From Gammaproteobacteria bacterium (GTDB taxonomy: Bacteria > Pseudomonadota > Gammaproteobacteria > JAABTG01), in assembly GCA_017999615.1 (NCBI GenBank), contig JAGNLM010000015.1, positions 1 through 42,103 of the forward strand: a stretch of 42,103 bases of DNA, read 5' to 3'. The notes under the pieces were generated by a model that saw only the letters and a program-made list of their open reading frames with translations, had not been told where the DNA came from and made no database searches. The translations under genes and the position numbers were made by a program. This document shows positions 1 to 6,338 of the stretch, piece by piece; within the stretch, counting starts at the first letter, position 1; every line of letters starts with the position of its first letter.

Positions 1-10
1 CGCGAACAAG

Positions 11-25
11 TGTCCGTTGCGGACA
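11..25. repeat. Short perfect inverted repeat
   Basis: TGTCCG and CGGACA flank a 3-base spacer. It lies in non-coding DNA downstream of the helix-turn-helix gene. It could be an operator or a small hairpin; nothing nearby decides this. Confidence 0.4.
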
Positions 26-91
26 GTCGCCGAATTGGTTATTTTTTGACCAGCGGCCCGCTCGGGTCGCGTTCCCCCCCCCTCGCTGTTC

Positions 92-118
92 CCGGCCGGG
101 CGCCCCCCGCCCGGCCGG
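92..118 (-). terminator. GC hairpin downstream of the helix-turn-helix gene
   Basis: There are two perfect 11-bp arms (92-102 and 108-118) around a 5-base loop, starting 17 bases beyond the stop codon of the gene at 135-380. The position fits transcription termination, but no run of T follows on the minus strand, so intrinsic termination is not certain. The rest of 1-134 shows no gene. Confidence 0.4.
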
Positions 119-134
119 CCCATTGCGCGCGCGG

Positions 135-380
135 TCACAGGGCCTCCGTCGTGCTCGCGCGCATGCTCTCGGCGGCGAACCGCTCAAGCTCCGTCAGGGG
201 GTAGCGGACGGCTCCGCCTAGCTTCGCGAACCGCGGCCCCCGGCCTTCCTGCCGCCAGCGTTGGAGCGTGCGCGGGGACACGCTCAACACTTCGGCCGCG
301 GCGTGCGTGTCCAGGTTTGCGGTGAGGGTCGAGCGGGCGATCGTTACCGCGGGCGATCGATTACGGGTCGTATTGCTCAC
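135..380 (-). CDS. Excisionase-like helix-turn-helix DNA-binding protein
   Basis: This 81-residue protein has a single winged helix-turn-helix of the AlpA/MerR-like (HTH_17) type over about residues 28-70. Recognition features are AAEVLSVSPRTLQRWRQEG followed by GAVRYPLTELERF. Such small proteins in integrative elements act as recombination directionality factors (excisionases) or as activators of the integrase gene. The start is GTG at 380, with AGAGG about 9 bases upstream. It lies beyond the unknown gene 490-1104 on the same strand, separated by about 110 bases of palindrome-rich DNA. The fold call is firm. The excisionase role is inferred from its place in the element, and a regulator of cargo genes to the left is the alternative. 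Confidence 0.7.
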   Translation of the reverse strand: MSNTTRNRSPAVTIARSTLTANLDTHAAAEVLSVSPRTLQRWRQEGRGPRFAKLGGAVRYPLTELERFAAESMRASTTEAL

Positions 381-439
381 TGGGACTTGCCTCTGTCGCT
401 GAATGAGTCGACTGAGGCAAGTTGTAGCGCAGAAAAGTC

Positions 440-453
440 GGGGTAGCTACCCC
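440..453. promoter_or_regulatory. 14-bp perfect palindrome, possible operator
   Basis: GGGGTAGCTACCCC reads the same on both strands and lies about 60 bases upstream of the GTG start of the helix-turn-helix gene. It is placed like a dimer-binding operator for that gene. No regulator can be assigned. Confidence 0.4.
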
Positions 454-467
454 TAAAGCATTGAATT

Positions 468-495
468 AAATAGGGAAAACCGGTTGCCCCTATTT
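468..495 (-). terminator. Inverted repeat at the 3' end of the 490-1104 gene
   Basis: AAATAGGG (468-475) and CCCTATTT (488-495) form 8-bp arms around a 12-base loop. The repeat overlaps the TAG stop of the upstream minus-strand gene, and the minus strand continues with an A/T-rich stretch. A weak terminator separating that gene from the helix-turn-helix gene is plausible; an operator is the alternative. Confidence 0.4.
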
Positions 496-1104
496 TCTCG
501 GGCGTCCGCGGCCCCGGCGCAGGGCCGGCGGCTCGATCGGCCGGAGCCAGTCGGCGACGGTCGCGAGCGGCGGAAGGATCGGTTGCAGCCGCAGGTTGCG
601 CCGGAGCCCGAAGCGCTCGGGGGCGGCGCGCATGAACGGCTCCAGCAAGCGCGCGAAGTCCGGCGCGGGCAGGTGCGGCACGTCGCCTGCCAGGTGGGTG
701 AGGTAGAGCCGGCGGGCAAGCTCCCGGGCGTTCGCGTACCCGTGCCGTCGGCCGAGCTCGCCTTGCCGCTCGCGCTCCCGATCCGCGGCGCCGAACACCT
801 CCTCATTGAGTCGCCCGAGCTCCTCGCGCATGGCGCGCTCGCGCGGGTCCTGGAGCCCCCCGGCCCGCCGCTGGGCCTCACGGGCGACCGCCAGGGCGGC
901 GCCGGCCAGCATGCAGAGGGCCCGCTGACGCGCGGTGAGGGCCTCGTACTCGGCCAGCGGCACAAGCCACTCCGCGTGTGCGCTCCAGAGCTCGGGCTCG
1001 AAGCACAAGCCAAAGCAGGCGGCGACCCGCGGCGACACCCCGCCGGCCCGGAGCTCCCGAAGCGCGCGCCGGGCGAGCCCGGCCTCGAACCATACGCGCG
1101 CCAT
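490..1104 (-). CDS. Unrecognised element-borne protein with a basic AT-hook-like tail
   Basis: I do not recognise this 204-residue family. The N-terminal half is Ala/Leu/Arg-rich and probably helical (for example RALCMLAGAALAVAREAQRR). A strongly charged segment (RERERQGELGRRHGY) follows near residues 110-125. The C-terminus ends RRGRGRPRK, close to an AT-hook, so nucleic-acid binding is possible. The start is taken as ATG at 1104, one base after the integrase stop (TGA, C, ATG), which implies translational coupling. A longer frame reaching into the integrase is less likely because its first 29 residues look like read-through. An accessory recombination factor or a replication/regulatory protein of the element would fit the context; neither is shown. 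Confidence 0.6.
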   Translation of the reverse strand: MARVWFEAGLARRALRELRAGGVSPRVAACFGLCFEPELWSAHAEWLVPLAEYEALTARQRALCMLAGAALAVAREAQRRAGGLQDPRERAMREELGRLNEEVFGAADRERERQGELGRRHGYANARELARRLYLTHLAGDVPHLPAPDFARLLEPFMRAAPERFGLRRNLRLQPILPPLATVADWLRPIEPPALRRGRGRPRK

Positions 1105-1105
1105 G

Positions 1106-2437
1106 TCAGCGACGCCCGGGGCGCAGATCGGCGGCCGCTTCGGCGAGGGCTGGCGGTGCCGCCAGCCGGCGCACGGCCTCGCGCTTCGCATCGGGTCGCA
1201 AGTGGGCGTACACGAGGGTTTGTGCGAAGTCGCCGTGCCCCAGGAGCTCGCGCACGACTTCGAGCCCTACGCCCGACTGCACGAGCTTCGAGGCGAACGA
1301 GTGCCTCAAATCATGCCAGCGAAACGCCCGGAGCTTCGCCCGCTGGCGGAGCCGTTCCCAGGCCGTGTCATGGTTCGTGAGCGGCTCGCCTTCCTTGCCC
1401 GGGAACACGAGCCCCGCACTCGCCCCGGTCGCCCGTTGCCACTCCTTCAGGACCGCGACCGCTTCGGGGTTCAACGGTATGTCGCGGGGCTTCTCGCCCT
1501 TCGCGGCGGCGGCCCGGACATGCAAGCTCGGGGTCCGCCCCCCGAGCTCCAGGTCGGTCCACTCCAGGGCGTAGAGCTCGCCGCGCCGGAGCCCGCTGTT
1601 CAACGTCAGGAGCACCATAGTCCGCAGCGGATCGGGGACCTCCGCCGGCTTACCTTCCCGGCCCCGCTCCGCTCGCCAGCGGTTCGCACTCGCGCGCCGG
1701 GCGGCCTTCTCCGCGGCCCGATCAGTCAGGGCGGCGCGCAGGGCCGTTTCCTCGGCCTCGCTCAAGTAGCGCACACGGTGCCCGCCGGTCTCCTTCACCT
1801 TCTTCACGCCCGCCAACGGGTGAGCCTTCAGCACGCCCCACTCGACGGCTTTCGCGAGGGCGGCCCGCAGCGGCGCCAAGTCGCGGTTCACCGTCTCGGC
1901 GGCGACGGGGCGGCCGGTGCGCGCCGACGGCTTGCGCATGCGCTCGCTCCGCCACTTCTCGGCAAGCCAGGGCGTCCACACGTCGAGGGGCTTGTCGAGG
2001 TACGCGCCGAAGACGGCCCGCAGATCGCTCGCCGTCTTCGCCCCGCTCTTGCGGTGAGTCGAGAGCCACTCCCCGTAGGCGAGCCCGGCCTTGCCTCCGG
2101 GGAGCTTGTAGTCGCCTTCGAGGAACTCGCGCAGGGTCGAGGCGGCGACCTCGGCCCGCTTCTCCTTCTTCGCGGCTTGCGGGTCTTCCCCGAGCCGCAC
2201 GCGGGCAAGCTCGACCTCCGCGGCCTTGCGGGCGCGGTCGACCGTGATCGCCCCGAGCTTGCCGAGGGTCAGCCGCTTCCTGTGTCCGGCCGGATCGCGG
2301 TAGACGACGGCAAAGGTCCGGGTCCCCTCCGGGGTGACTCGGCACACGAACCCCGAGAGCTCGGAGTCCCACGCGTCGTAGCGCGTCGCCCCCGGTGCCA
2401 GTGCCTTGACCGACTCGATCGTGAGCTTCGCCCGCAT
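1106..2437 (-). CDS. int: P4-type tyrosine integrase
   Basis: This 443-residue site-specific recombinase would insert and excise the element through a covalent 3'-phosphotyrosine intermediate. Residues 1-95 are the arm-type DNA-binding domain (DUF4102-like, SGFVCRVTPEGTRTF, LTLGKLGAITVDRAR). A core-binding domain follows to about residue 230, then the catalytic domain. Catalytic residues visible are Arg in SGLRRGELYALEW, the HDLRH box, His in LLGHG, and the nucleophilic Tyr in TLVYAHL. The length is normal and the frame intact, so the enzyme is probably active. The start ATG at 2437 has GGAGGGG five bases upstream; upstream in-frame codons lack a good site. It faces away from the tRNA fragment at 2681-2725. 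Confidence 0.93.
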   Translation of the reverse strand: MRAKLTIESVKALAPGATRYDAWDSELSGFVCRVTPEGTRTFAVVYRDPAGHRKRLTLGKLGAITVDRARKAAEVELARVRLGEDPQAAKKEKRAEVAASTLREFLEGDYKLPGGKAGLAYGEWLSTHRKSGAKTASDLRAVFGAYLDKPLDVWTPWLAEKWRSERMRKPSARTGRPVAAETVNRDLAPLRAALAKAVEWGVLKAHPLAGVKKVKETGGHRVRYLSEAEETALRAALTDRAAEKAARRASANRWRAERGREGKPAEVPDPLRTMVLLTLNSGLRRGELYALEWTDLELGGRTPSLHVRAAAAKGEKPRDIPLNPEAVAVLKEWQRATGASAGLVFPGKEGEPLTNHDTAWERLRQRAKLRAFRWHDLRHSFASKLVQSGVGLEVVRELLGHGDFAQTLVYAHLRPDAKREAVRRLAAPPALAEAAADLRPGRR

Positions 2438-2524
2438 GTCTGCCCCTCCGCTGACAGGCTCGGCTCCTGAAACGGGAGCCGAACCGAACTGCTGACCGTC
2501 TCCCCTGCCCTTCCCCCTACCGCT

Positions 2525-2644
2525 CCGGGGATCCACCGGGGATCCACTACCAAGGGTAGAACAGGGCAAAGGTGACGTCTAGTGAGTAGGCGAGACAGTA
2601 GCCTAAGCTACTGAACAGGCGACTGTTTCACGCTGGATCCCCGG
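2525..2644. repeat. Three copies of an 11-bp site, candidate integrase arm-binding sites
   Basis: CCGGGGATCCA occurs twice in direct tandem at 2525-2535 and 2536-2546, and once inverted at 2634-2644. All three lie between the integrase start and the tRNA fragment. Paired direct and inverted short sites beside a crossover region are how arm-type sites of tyrosine integrases are arranged. The whole gap 2438-2767 holds no credible gene: it contains these sites, the inverted repeat at 2596-2613 and the tRNA fragment. Confidence 0.5.
2596..2613. repeat. Inverted repeat in the integrase upstream region
   Basis: CAGTAGC and GCTACTG form perfect 7-bp arms around CTAA. It sits between the direct and inverted 11-bp sites. 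It could bind the excisionase or a repressor of int, or form part of the recombination complex. Confidence 0.4.
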
Positions 2645-2680
2645 CGCGGCGCGGGTTCGGGCAAAACCCGTTCTGGGGCG

Positions 2681-2725
2681 CTCCTAAGGGGAAGGTCACA
2701 GGTTCGACTCCTGTCCGGGGCGCCA
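2681..2725 (+). other. Attachment site: 3' fragment of a tRNA-Arg(CCU) gene
   Basis: The segment begins in an anticodon loop (CTCCTAA, anticodon CCT) and continues through a variable loop and a T arm (ACAGG, TTCGACT, CCTGT). It then has the 3' acceptor strand CCGGGGC, discriminator G and CCA at 2723-2725. The bases to the left do not supply the anticodon 5' stem, a D arm or the matching acceptor strand GCCCCGG, so this is not a complete tRNA. A fragment beginning at the anticodon loop is what integration into a tRNA gene leaves at the far end of an element. It marks the junction with the chromosome. Confidence 0.8.
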
Positions 2726-2767
2726 ACACCAGGCCTCATCGCTGCGCGAAAAGTGGAGTCCCACCTC

Positions 2768-3457
2768 ATGCACGCGCACGTCCTCCAGCACGTCCCCTTC
2801 GAAGGCCTCGGCAGCATCTCCCGGTGGCTCTCGCAGCGAAACGCGGGGGTCACCTACACGCGATTCTTCGAATCACCGGAGCTGCCCACCCCCGGCGCCA
2901 GTGACCTGGTGATCGCCCTCGGGGGCCCGATGAGCGTCAACGACGAGGAGGTGCTCCCGTGGCTCGCCCCGGAGAAGGCCTTCCTGCGGGAGTCCATACG
3001 GCAGGGAGCGGCCGTCCTGGGGATCTGCCTCGGCGCCCAGCTCATCGCCAGTGCGCTCGGCGCCCGGGTCTACCGGGCACCCCAGAAGGAAATCGGGTGG
3101 TTCCCCATCGAGTCCACTTCAAGCTCGCCGGACACGTTCGTCTTCCCGCGCTCGGCCACGGTCTTCCACTGGCACGGAGAGACCTTCGACATCCCCGAGG
3201 GCGCGGTGCGCCTTGCCCGCAGCGCCGGCTGCGACAACCAGGCCTTCCAGCTCGGGCCACGCGTCATCGGGCTGCAATTCCACATGGAGACGACTCCGGC
3301 GGCCGCGGAGTCGATCGTGCTCCACAGCCGTGACGAGCTGGTCGACGGAGCGTTCGTCCAGACCGAGGCGGAGATCCTTGCCACGGAACCTTCCGCCTAC
3401 GCGGCGGTCAACGCGCTCATGGAGGACGTCCTCACACACCTGGCCCGCGGCTGTTGA
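2768..3457 (+). CDS. Class I glutamine amidotransferase family protein (GMP synthase-like)
   Basis: This 229-residue single-domain class I glutamine amidotransferase resembles the stand-alone GuaA-like hydrolase family. The nucleophile is Cys87 in GICLGAQL, and the His-Glu pair is in LQFHME (His172, Glu174). The oxyanion-strand motif ALGGPMS is also present. These enzymes release ammonia from glutamine or act as related C26 peptidases (gamma-glutamyl bonds). No synthetase partner lies nearby, so the acceptor is unknown. The start ATG at 2768 has GGAG nine bases upstream; a GTG at 2753 would overlap that site. The gene begins only 42 bases after the tRNA fragment, so the original promoter, or co-transcription with the tRNA, may have been altered by the insertion. 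Confidence 0.85.
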   Translation: MHAHVLQHVPFEGLGSISRWLSQRNAGVTYTRFFESPELPTPGASDLVIALGGPMSVNDEEVLPWLAPEKAFLRESIRQGAAVLGICLGAQLIASALGARVYRAPQKEIGWFPIESTSSSPDTFVFPRSATVFHWHGETFDIPEGAVRLARSAGCDNQAFQLGPRVIGLQFHMETTPAAAESIVLHSRDELVDGAFVQTEAEILATEPSAYAAVNALMEDVLTHLARGC

Positions 3458-3518
3458 CGCTGGCGTTCCAGGGGACACAAACTGCAGACTGCCCTCGAAC
3501 GACAGGAGGAATTTTGCG

Positions 3519-3980
3519 ATGCACCGATTCTTCAAGGCAGCCGTCCTGGCCGTCGGTATCCCGCTGGTGACCACGGGGTGTCCCGCTGGTCTCGGGAGCG
3601 GTGATTACTCCAGGACCCAGGCCCGCCAGGTGATGGACGTGCAGATGGGCAAGGTCGAGAGCGTGCGCCAGGTCCAGCTCGAGGGGACCAAGAGCGTCGT
3701 GGGCGCCGGCACGGGCGCGGTGATCGGCGGCGTCGCGGGGAGCAGCATCGGTGGGGGCAAAGGCAGTGTGATTGCCGCGACGGCCGGTGCCGTCATCGGT
3801 GGCCTGCTCGGTGCCGCGGCCGAAGAGGGCGTGATGCGCAAGAAGGGAGTGGAGATCACCGTGCGCATGGACAACGGCCAGACCATTGCCGTCACCCAGG
3901 AAGACACGGGTGAAGTGTTCCCCGTCGGTGAGCGCGTGCGCGTCCTGAGCGGCGGAGGCGCCACTCGGGTCACGCCGTAA
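3519..3980 (+). CDS. Glycine-zipper envelope protein (SlyB/Pcp-like)
   Basis: This 153-residue secreted protein starts with a signal segment (MHRFFKAAVLAVGIPLVTTGC). Its VTTGC resembles a lipobox, suggesting lipidation at Cys21 and an outer-membrane lipoprotein. Two Gly-rich hairpin segments at about residues 65-110 (GAGTGAVIGGVAGSSIGGG, GAVIGGLLGAAAEEG) are the glycine-zipper 2TM motif. A C-terminal beta part (ITVRMDNGQTIAVTQ, GERVRVLSGGGATRVTP) matches SlyB-type proteins, which support outer-membrane integrity. A strong ribosome-binding site, AGGAGGA, lies just upstream. Convergent with the unknown gene at 4011-4655. SlyB itself is not claimed, because several paralogous families share this layout. 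Confidence 0.8.
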   Translation: MHRFFKAAVLAVGIPLVTTGCPAGLGSGDYSRTQARQVMDVQMGKVESVRQVQLEGTKSVVGAGTGAVIGGVAGSSIGGGKGSVIAATAGAVIGGLLGAAAEEGVMRKKGVEITVRMDNGQTIAVTQEDTGEVFPVGERVRVLSGGGATRVTP

Positions 3981-3995
3981 CAGTTCGATCGGGTG

Positions 3996-4028
3996 GGGAG
4001 CTCGGTGCCGTCAGGACGGCGAGCTCCC
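3996..4028. terminator. Hairpin between convergent genes
   Basis: Nine paired bases (GGGAGCTCG with CGAGCTCCC) enclose a second short stem, CCGT/ACGG. The structure overlaps the TGA stop of the minus-strand gene and follows the plus-strand stop at 3980 by 15 bases, so it could serve both. Neither side has a good T run. Confidence 0.45.
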
Positions 4029-4655
4029 TGCCCTCTCCCTTTGCACCACCTTCGCGGCGCGCTCCAGCAAGACCGCCGGGGCCTCGGGACGTTTCGATCC
4101 CAGTAGCCCGAGCGCCACGTCCACGCAGGCCTGGTACGGGCCGTCCGGATTCGAGCTCAAAGGGGTCCCCGCGGCCTCCAGTGCCTTACCGACACTGGCG
4201 GCCAGGCGCAGGTGCAGGCGGTCGAGTCCGATCTGCGGCTCGCGCTCCGCGGTCTCCGCCGCACGACCCACGGCAGTCGCGAGCCGGCGAACGCAGGCCA
4301 ACGTGCCCGCCGCGTCCAGCGCGCCCAGGGGGTCCTCTTCGCCGCCGGCCTCCTGGCGGAGCTTGCGCCCCACGAGGCCCCAGCCGAGGCCGTCGAGGGC
4401 CTCCAGCGCGCCCACCAGTGCGCGGCCCGCCGAGGCGGCGTCGAGCAACCGGTCGGCCACCTCCCGCGAGCGCGTGCCCCGGGCCACCCCCCGGTCCGCC
4501 AGGTAGGCGTTGCAGGCGCTTGCCACGGCCACCAGGAACCCCTCCACACGGGGCCGCGGAAGCCCTGCGACCCCGGGCACGGACTCGAGCTCCGAACGCA
4601 ATCGTGCAAGCGCGTCCTTCGTCAGTTCGGGTGCCCGACTGGGGGCGTCGTCCAT
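4011..4655 (-). CDS. Unrecognised Ala/Leu-rich, probably all-helical cytoplasmic protein
   Basis: I do not recognise this 214-residue protein. It has no signal peptide or membrane segment. Long amphipathic helices are suggested by LTKDALARLRSELESVPG near the start, REVADRLLDAASAGRALVGALEALDGLGWGL in the middle (two segments) and PAVLLERAAKVVQRERAG at the end. The start ATG at 4655 has CGGAG just upstream and AAAGGG further up. The coding pattern (GC-rich third positions, intact frame) resembles its neighbours, so it appears native. It stands alone between two convergent or tandem neighbours, each with its own hairpins, so context gives no function. Confidence 0.65.
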   Translation of the reverse strand: MDDAPSRAPELTKDALARLRSELESVPGVAGLPRPRVEGFLVAVASACNAYLADRGVARGTRSREVADRLLDAASAGRALVGALEALDGLGWGLVGRKLRQEAGGEEDPLGALDAAGTLACVRRLATAVGRAAETAEREPQIGLDRLHLRLAASVGKALEAAGTPLSSNPDGPYQACVDVALGLLGSKRPEAPAVLLERAAKVVQRERAGSSPS

Positions 4656-4710
4656 CTCCGGGGTCCCTTTCAGACTGCCCAGACTGCGGTCGCGCAGCCG
4701 GGAGCTGCGC

Positions 4711-4758
4711 ACAAAAGAAACGGGCGGCACGCTTCCCGTTGGAGAACCGTGCCGCCCG
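4711..4758 (-). terminator. Intrinsic terminator of the sulfur globule-like gene
   Basis: Perfect 11-bp arms (4721-4731 and 4748-4758, CGGGCGGCACG and its complement) surround a 16-base loop. On the minus strand they are followed by TTTCTTTTGT. This is a complete Rho-independent signal about 50 bases after the stop at 4806, and it ends transcription before the unknown gene at 4655. Confidence 0.8.
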
Positions 4759-4771
4759 CCTGGACTGCGGC

Positions 4772-4795
4772 GGGGAGGGCCCGCAGGCCCTCCCC
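4772..4795 (-). other. Strong 3'-UTR hairpin of the sulfur globule-like gene
   Basis: Perfect 10-bp arms GGGGAGGGCC and GGCCCTCCCC enclose a 4-base loop, 10 bases beyond the stop codon and ahead of the terminator at 4711-4758. No T run follows, so it more likely protects the mRNA 3' end than terminates. Tandem 3' structures fit an abundant, stable message. Confidence 0.55.
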
Positions 4796-4805
4796 CATCA
4801 GGAAA

Positions 4806-5141
4806 CTACTTCTTCTCGGCGGGCGCAGCCGGGGCAACCGGCGCCGCGACCACGGGCGGGGCATAGTACGGAACGCCATAGCCCGGATAGCCGTACGGGC
4901 CGTAGTAGCCGCCGTAGTACGGATAGCCGTAGCCGGAGCCACGACCCCAGCCGCGGGACGAGAAGTTGGCGTCGACGTCGCCAAACATGTCACCAAGGCC
5001 GCTCCAGGGGCCACCGCCGTAGCCGCTGTTGCCCCAAGGGCCCCAGCCGCCCCACGGTCCACCCCAAGCCTGAGACTGCAGGGGCAGCGCTGCCGCGCCG
5101 ACCACCGCCGCAATCGCAGCAGCCATCGCAAGCTTCTTCAT
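4806..5141 (-). CDS. Sulfur globule protein-like secreted Gly/Tyr/Trp/Pro-rich protein
   Basis: This 111-residue protein begins with a clear signal peptide, [20 protein letters not shown], with cleavage probably after LQSQA. The mature part starts with Trp/Gly-rich repeats ([12 protein letters not shown]). It continues with an acidic patch ([16 protein letters not shown]), then a Gly-Tyr-Pro tract ([20 protein letters not shown]), and ends in an Ala/Pro tail. This order and composition match the sulfur globule proteins (Sgp, CV1-CV3 of Allochromatium vinosum), which coat periplasmic sulfur deposits in purple and other sulfur-oxidising bacteria. The start has GGGAGGAAA upstream. It is a single gene with its own promoter and terminator. 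The family match is from memory of the sequences; a generic glycine-rich secreted protein is the alternative. Confidence 0.75.
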   Translation of the reverse strand: MKKLAMAAAIAAVVGAAALPLQSQAWGGPWGGWGPWGNSGYGGGPWSGLGDMFGDVDANFSSRGWGRGSGYGYPYYGGYYGPYGYPGYGVPYYAPPVVAAPVAPAAPAEKK

Positions 5142-5184
5142 AGCGATTTCCTCCCGATTGAAGGTGACGGTCAAGGTACCAGCC

Positions 5185-5201
5185 CCTGTCCTATGGACAG
5201 G
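5185..5201 (-). other. Hairpin in the 5' leader of the sulfur globule-like gene
   Basis: CCTGTCC and GGACAGG form a perfect 7-bp stem with a 3-base loop, midway between the predicted promoter and the start codon at 5141. It may stabilise the leader or modulate translation. Confidence 0.45.
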
Positions 5202-5244
5202 TGCCGGGCCGATATTGTGAGACCCGGACGGCCCGTGCCCATCT

Positions 5245-5273
5245 AGTAAAAGATCCCCGACGAAAAAAGTCAA
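5245..5273 (-). promoter_or_regulatory. Sigma-70-type promoter of the sulfur globule-like gene
   Basis: On the minus strand TTGACT (5268-5273) and TTTACT (5245-5250) are separated by 17 bases. The leader would be roughly 100 bases and includes the hairpin at 5185-5201. This is one of the best sigma-70-type matches in the window, consistent with strong independent expression. Confidence 0.65.
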
Positions 5274-5333
5274 ACCACCCCATCCGCCGGGGATCCCGCC
5301 GGCCCGCCCCCCTGCGGGGTGGCCGTGCTCCGG

Positions 5334-5339
5334 TATAAT
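5334..5339 (+). promoter_or_regulatory. -10 element of psd
   Basis: A perfect TATAAT lies 84 bases upstream of the psd start codon. No convincing -35 hexamer is present 16-18 bases further upstream, so activation or a weak -35 is implied. Confidence 0.55.
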
Positions 5340-5423
5340 CCGCCGCCGATGCGCGCCCGCGGTGGGGCGGCTCTGCACCCTCCCCGCGCGCCGCATGCGC
5401 GCTCCCGCCAGAGGAACCCGTCG

Positions 5424-6338
5424 ATGCAGACGCCGAGCTGGAAAGATCGCCTGGCGGTTGCCACGCAATACCTCCTGCCCCAGCACGGCCTGACCCGGCT
5501 GATGCACGGCTTCGCGCGGGTGCGCGCCCGCCCGGTCAAGGACCTGCAGATCCATTGGTTCCTGCGCCGCTACGGCATCGACCTCAGCGAGGCGCTGGAG
5601 ACGGACCCCAGGGCCTATCCCGATCTCAACGCCTTCTTCACCCGGGCGCTACGCCCGGGGGCACGTCCCGCCAGCGGCGATGAGACGGACATCCTGGCCC
5701 CGGCGGACGGCCTCGTGAGCGCTGCCGGCATGGTGCTGGACGGCACCCTGGTCCAGGCCAAGGGGCATCGTTTCACCGCCGGCGAGCTGCTGGGGGACCT
5801 GGGCCTCGGCCCGCGCTACCGGGACGGGAGCTACCTGACCGTCTACCTCTCGCCCCGCGACTACCACCGGGTTCACATGCCCGTCACGGGCCAACTCGTG
5901 GAGATGCGCCACGTCCCGGGGAGTCTCTTCAGCGTCAACGAGCGCACCAGCCGGGTGGTGCCAGGCCTCTTCACCCGCAACGAGAGGGTCGTGGCCCGGT
6001 TCGACACGAGCGTCGGGGAGATGGCCCTCGTCCTCGTGGGCGCCCTGATTGTCGGCGGCATCGAGACCGTCTGGTCGGGGCCGGTGAGCTCCGGGCCGGG
6101 CCGGGCACCCGTGCGCACCTATCCGAGCGCGGGCCCCGGGGCCGTTCGCCTGGAGCGGGCCCAGGAGATGGGCCGCTTCAACCTCGGTTCCACCGTGATC
6201 GTCCTCTTCCCGCGGGGGCGGGTGCAGTGGGACCCCGGCATCGGGCCGGGCAGCGCGGTGCGCGTGGGCGCGCGGGTCGGGCGCCCGCTTCAGGCCCCGA
6301 CGGCGGCCGCGCAGAGCGACATCAGCGCCCCCGGGTAG
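5424..6338 (+). CDS. psd: Phosphatidylserine decarboxylase proenzyme
   Basis: This membrane-associated pyruvoyl enzyme makes phosphatidylethanolamine from phosphatidylserine. The proenzyme has 304 residues and self-cleaves in the LGST motif near residue 253, where the Ser becomes the pyruvoyl group of the alpha chain. Other family blocks are [10 protein letters not shown] (residues 92-101), [11 protein letters not shown] and [11 protein letters not shown]. The length is slightly short compared with Escherichia coli because the acidic C-terminal tail is missing. The start ATG at 5424 has GAGG upstream. The 3' end overlaps the 3' end of nuoN by 49 bases on the opposite strand. The partner gene pssA is not in the window. 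Confidence 0.95.
   Translation: MQTPSWKDRLAVATQYLLPQHGLTRLMHGFARVRARPVKDLQIHWFLRRYGIDLSEALETDPRAYPDLNAFFTRALRPGARPASGDETDILAPADGLVSAAGMVLDGTLVQAKGHRFTAGELLGDLGLGPRYRDGSYLTVYLSPRDYHRVHMPVTGQLVEMRHVPGSLFSVNERTSRVVPGLFTRNERVVARFDTSVGEMALVLVGALIVGGIETVWSGPVSSGPGRAPVRTYPSAGPGAVRLERAQEMGRFNLGSTVIVLFPRGRVQWDPGIGPGSAVRVGARVGRPLQAPTAAAQSDISAPG

Larger units (their letters stand above)
1..2725. mobile_element. Right end of an integrated genetic element (left end outside the window)
   Basis: This segment carries a helix-turn-helix gene resembling excisionases, an unrecognised gene and a tyrosine integrase, all on the minus strand. It ends at a 45-bp 3' fragment of a tRNA-Arg gene at 2681-2725. Ordinary housekeeping genes begin immediately to the right. 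An integrase next to a partial tRNA gene is the usual signature of a site-specific integrative element (genomic island, prophage or integrative conjugative element). No structural phage, conjugation or cargo gene is visible, so the element class cannot be decided. The other end, with an intact tRNA-Arg(CCU), should lie to the left. Confidence 0.75.

Noticed and set aside
2641-2725. Complete tRNA-Arg gene
   Set aside because: No matching 5' acceptor strand, D arm or anticodon 5' stem is present to the left of the anticodon loop.
2608-2853. Small minus-strand frame across the tRNA fragment
   Set aside because: Its sequence (SRTCDLPLRSAP) is the familiar false translation of a tRNA 3' half and it overlaps the amidotransferase start.
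5288-5298. Fourth copy of the 11-bp element site
   Set aside because: Only the CCGGGGATCC core matches, it is far from the element, and a GC-rich background makes it likely by chance.
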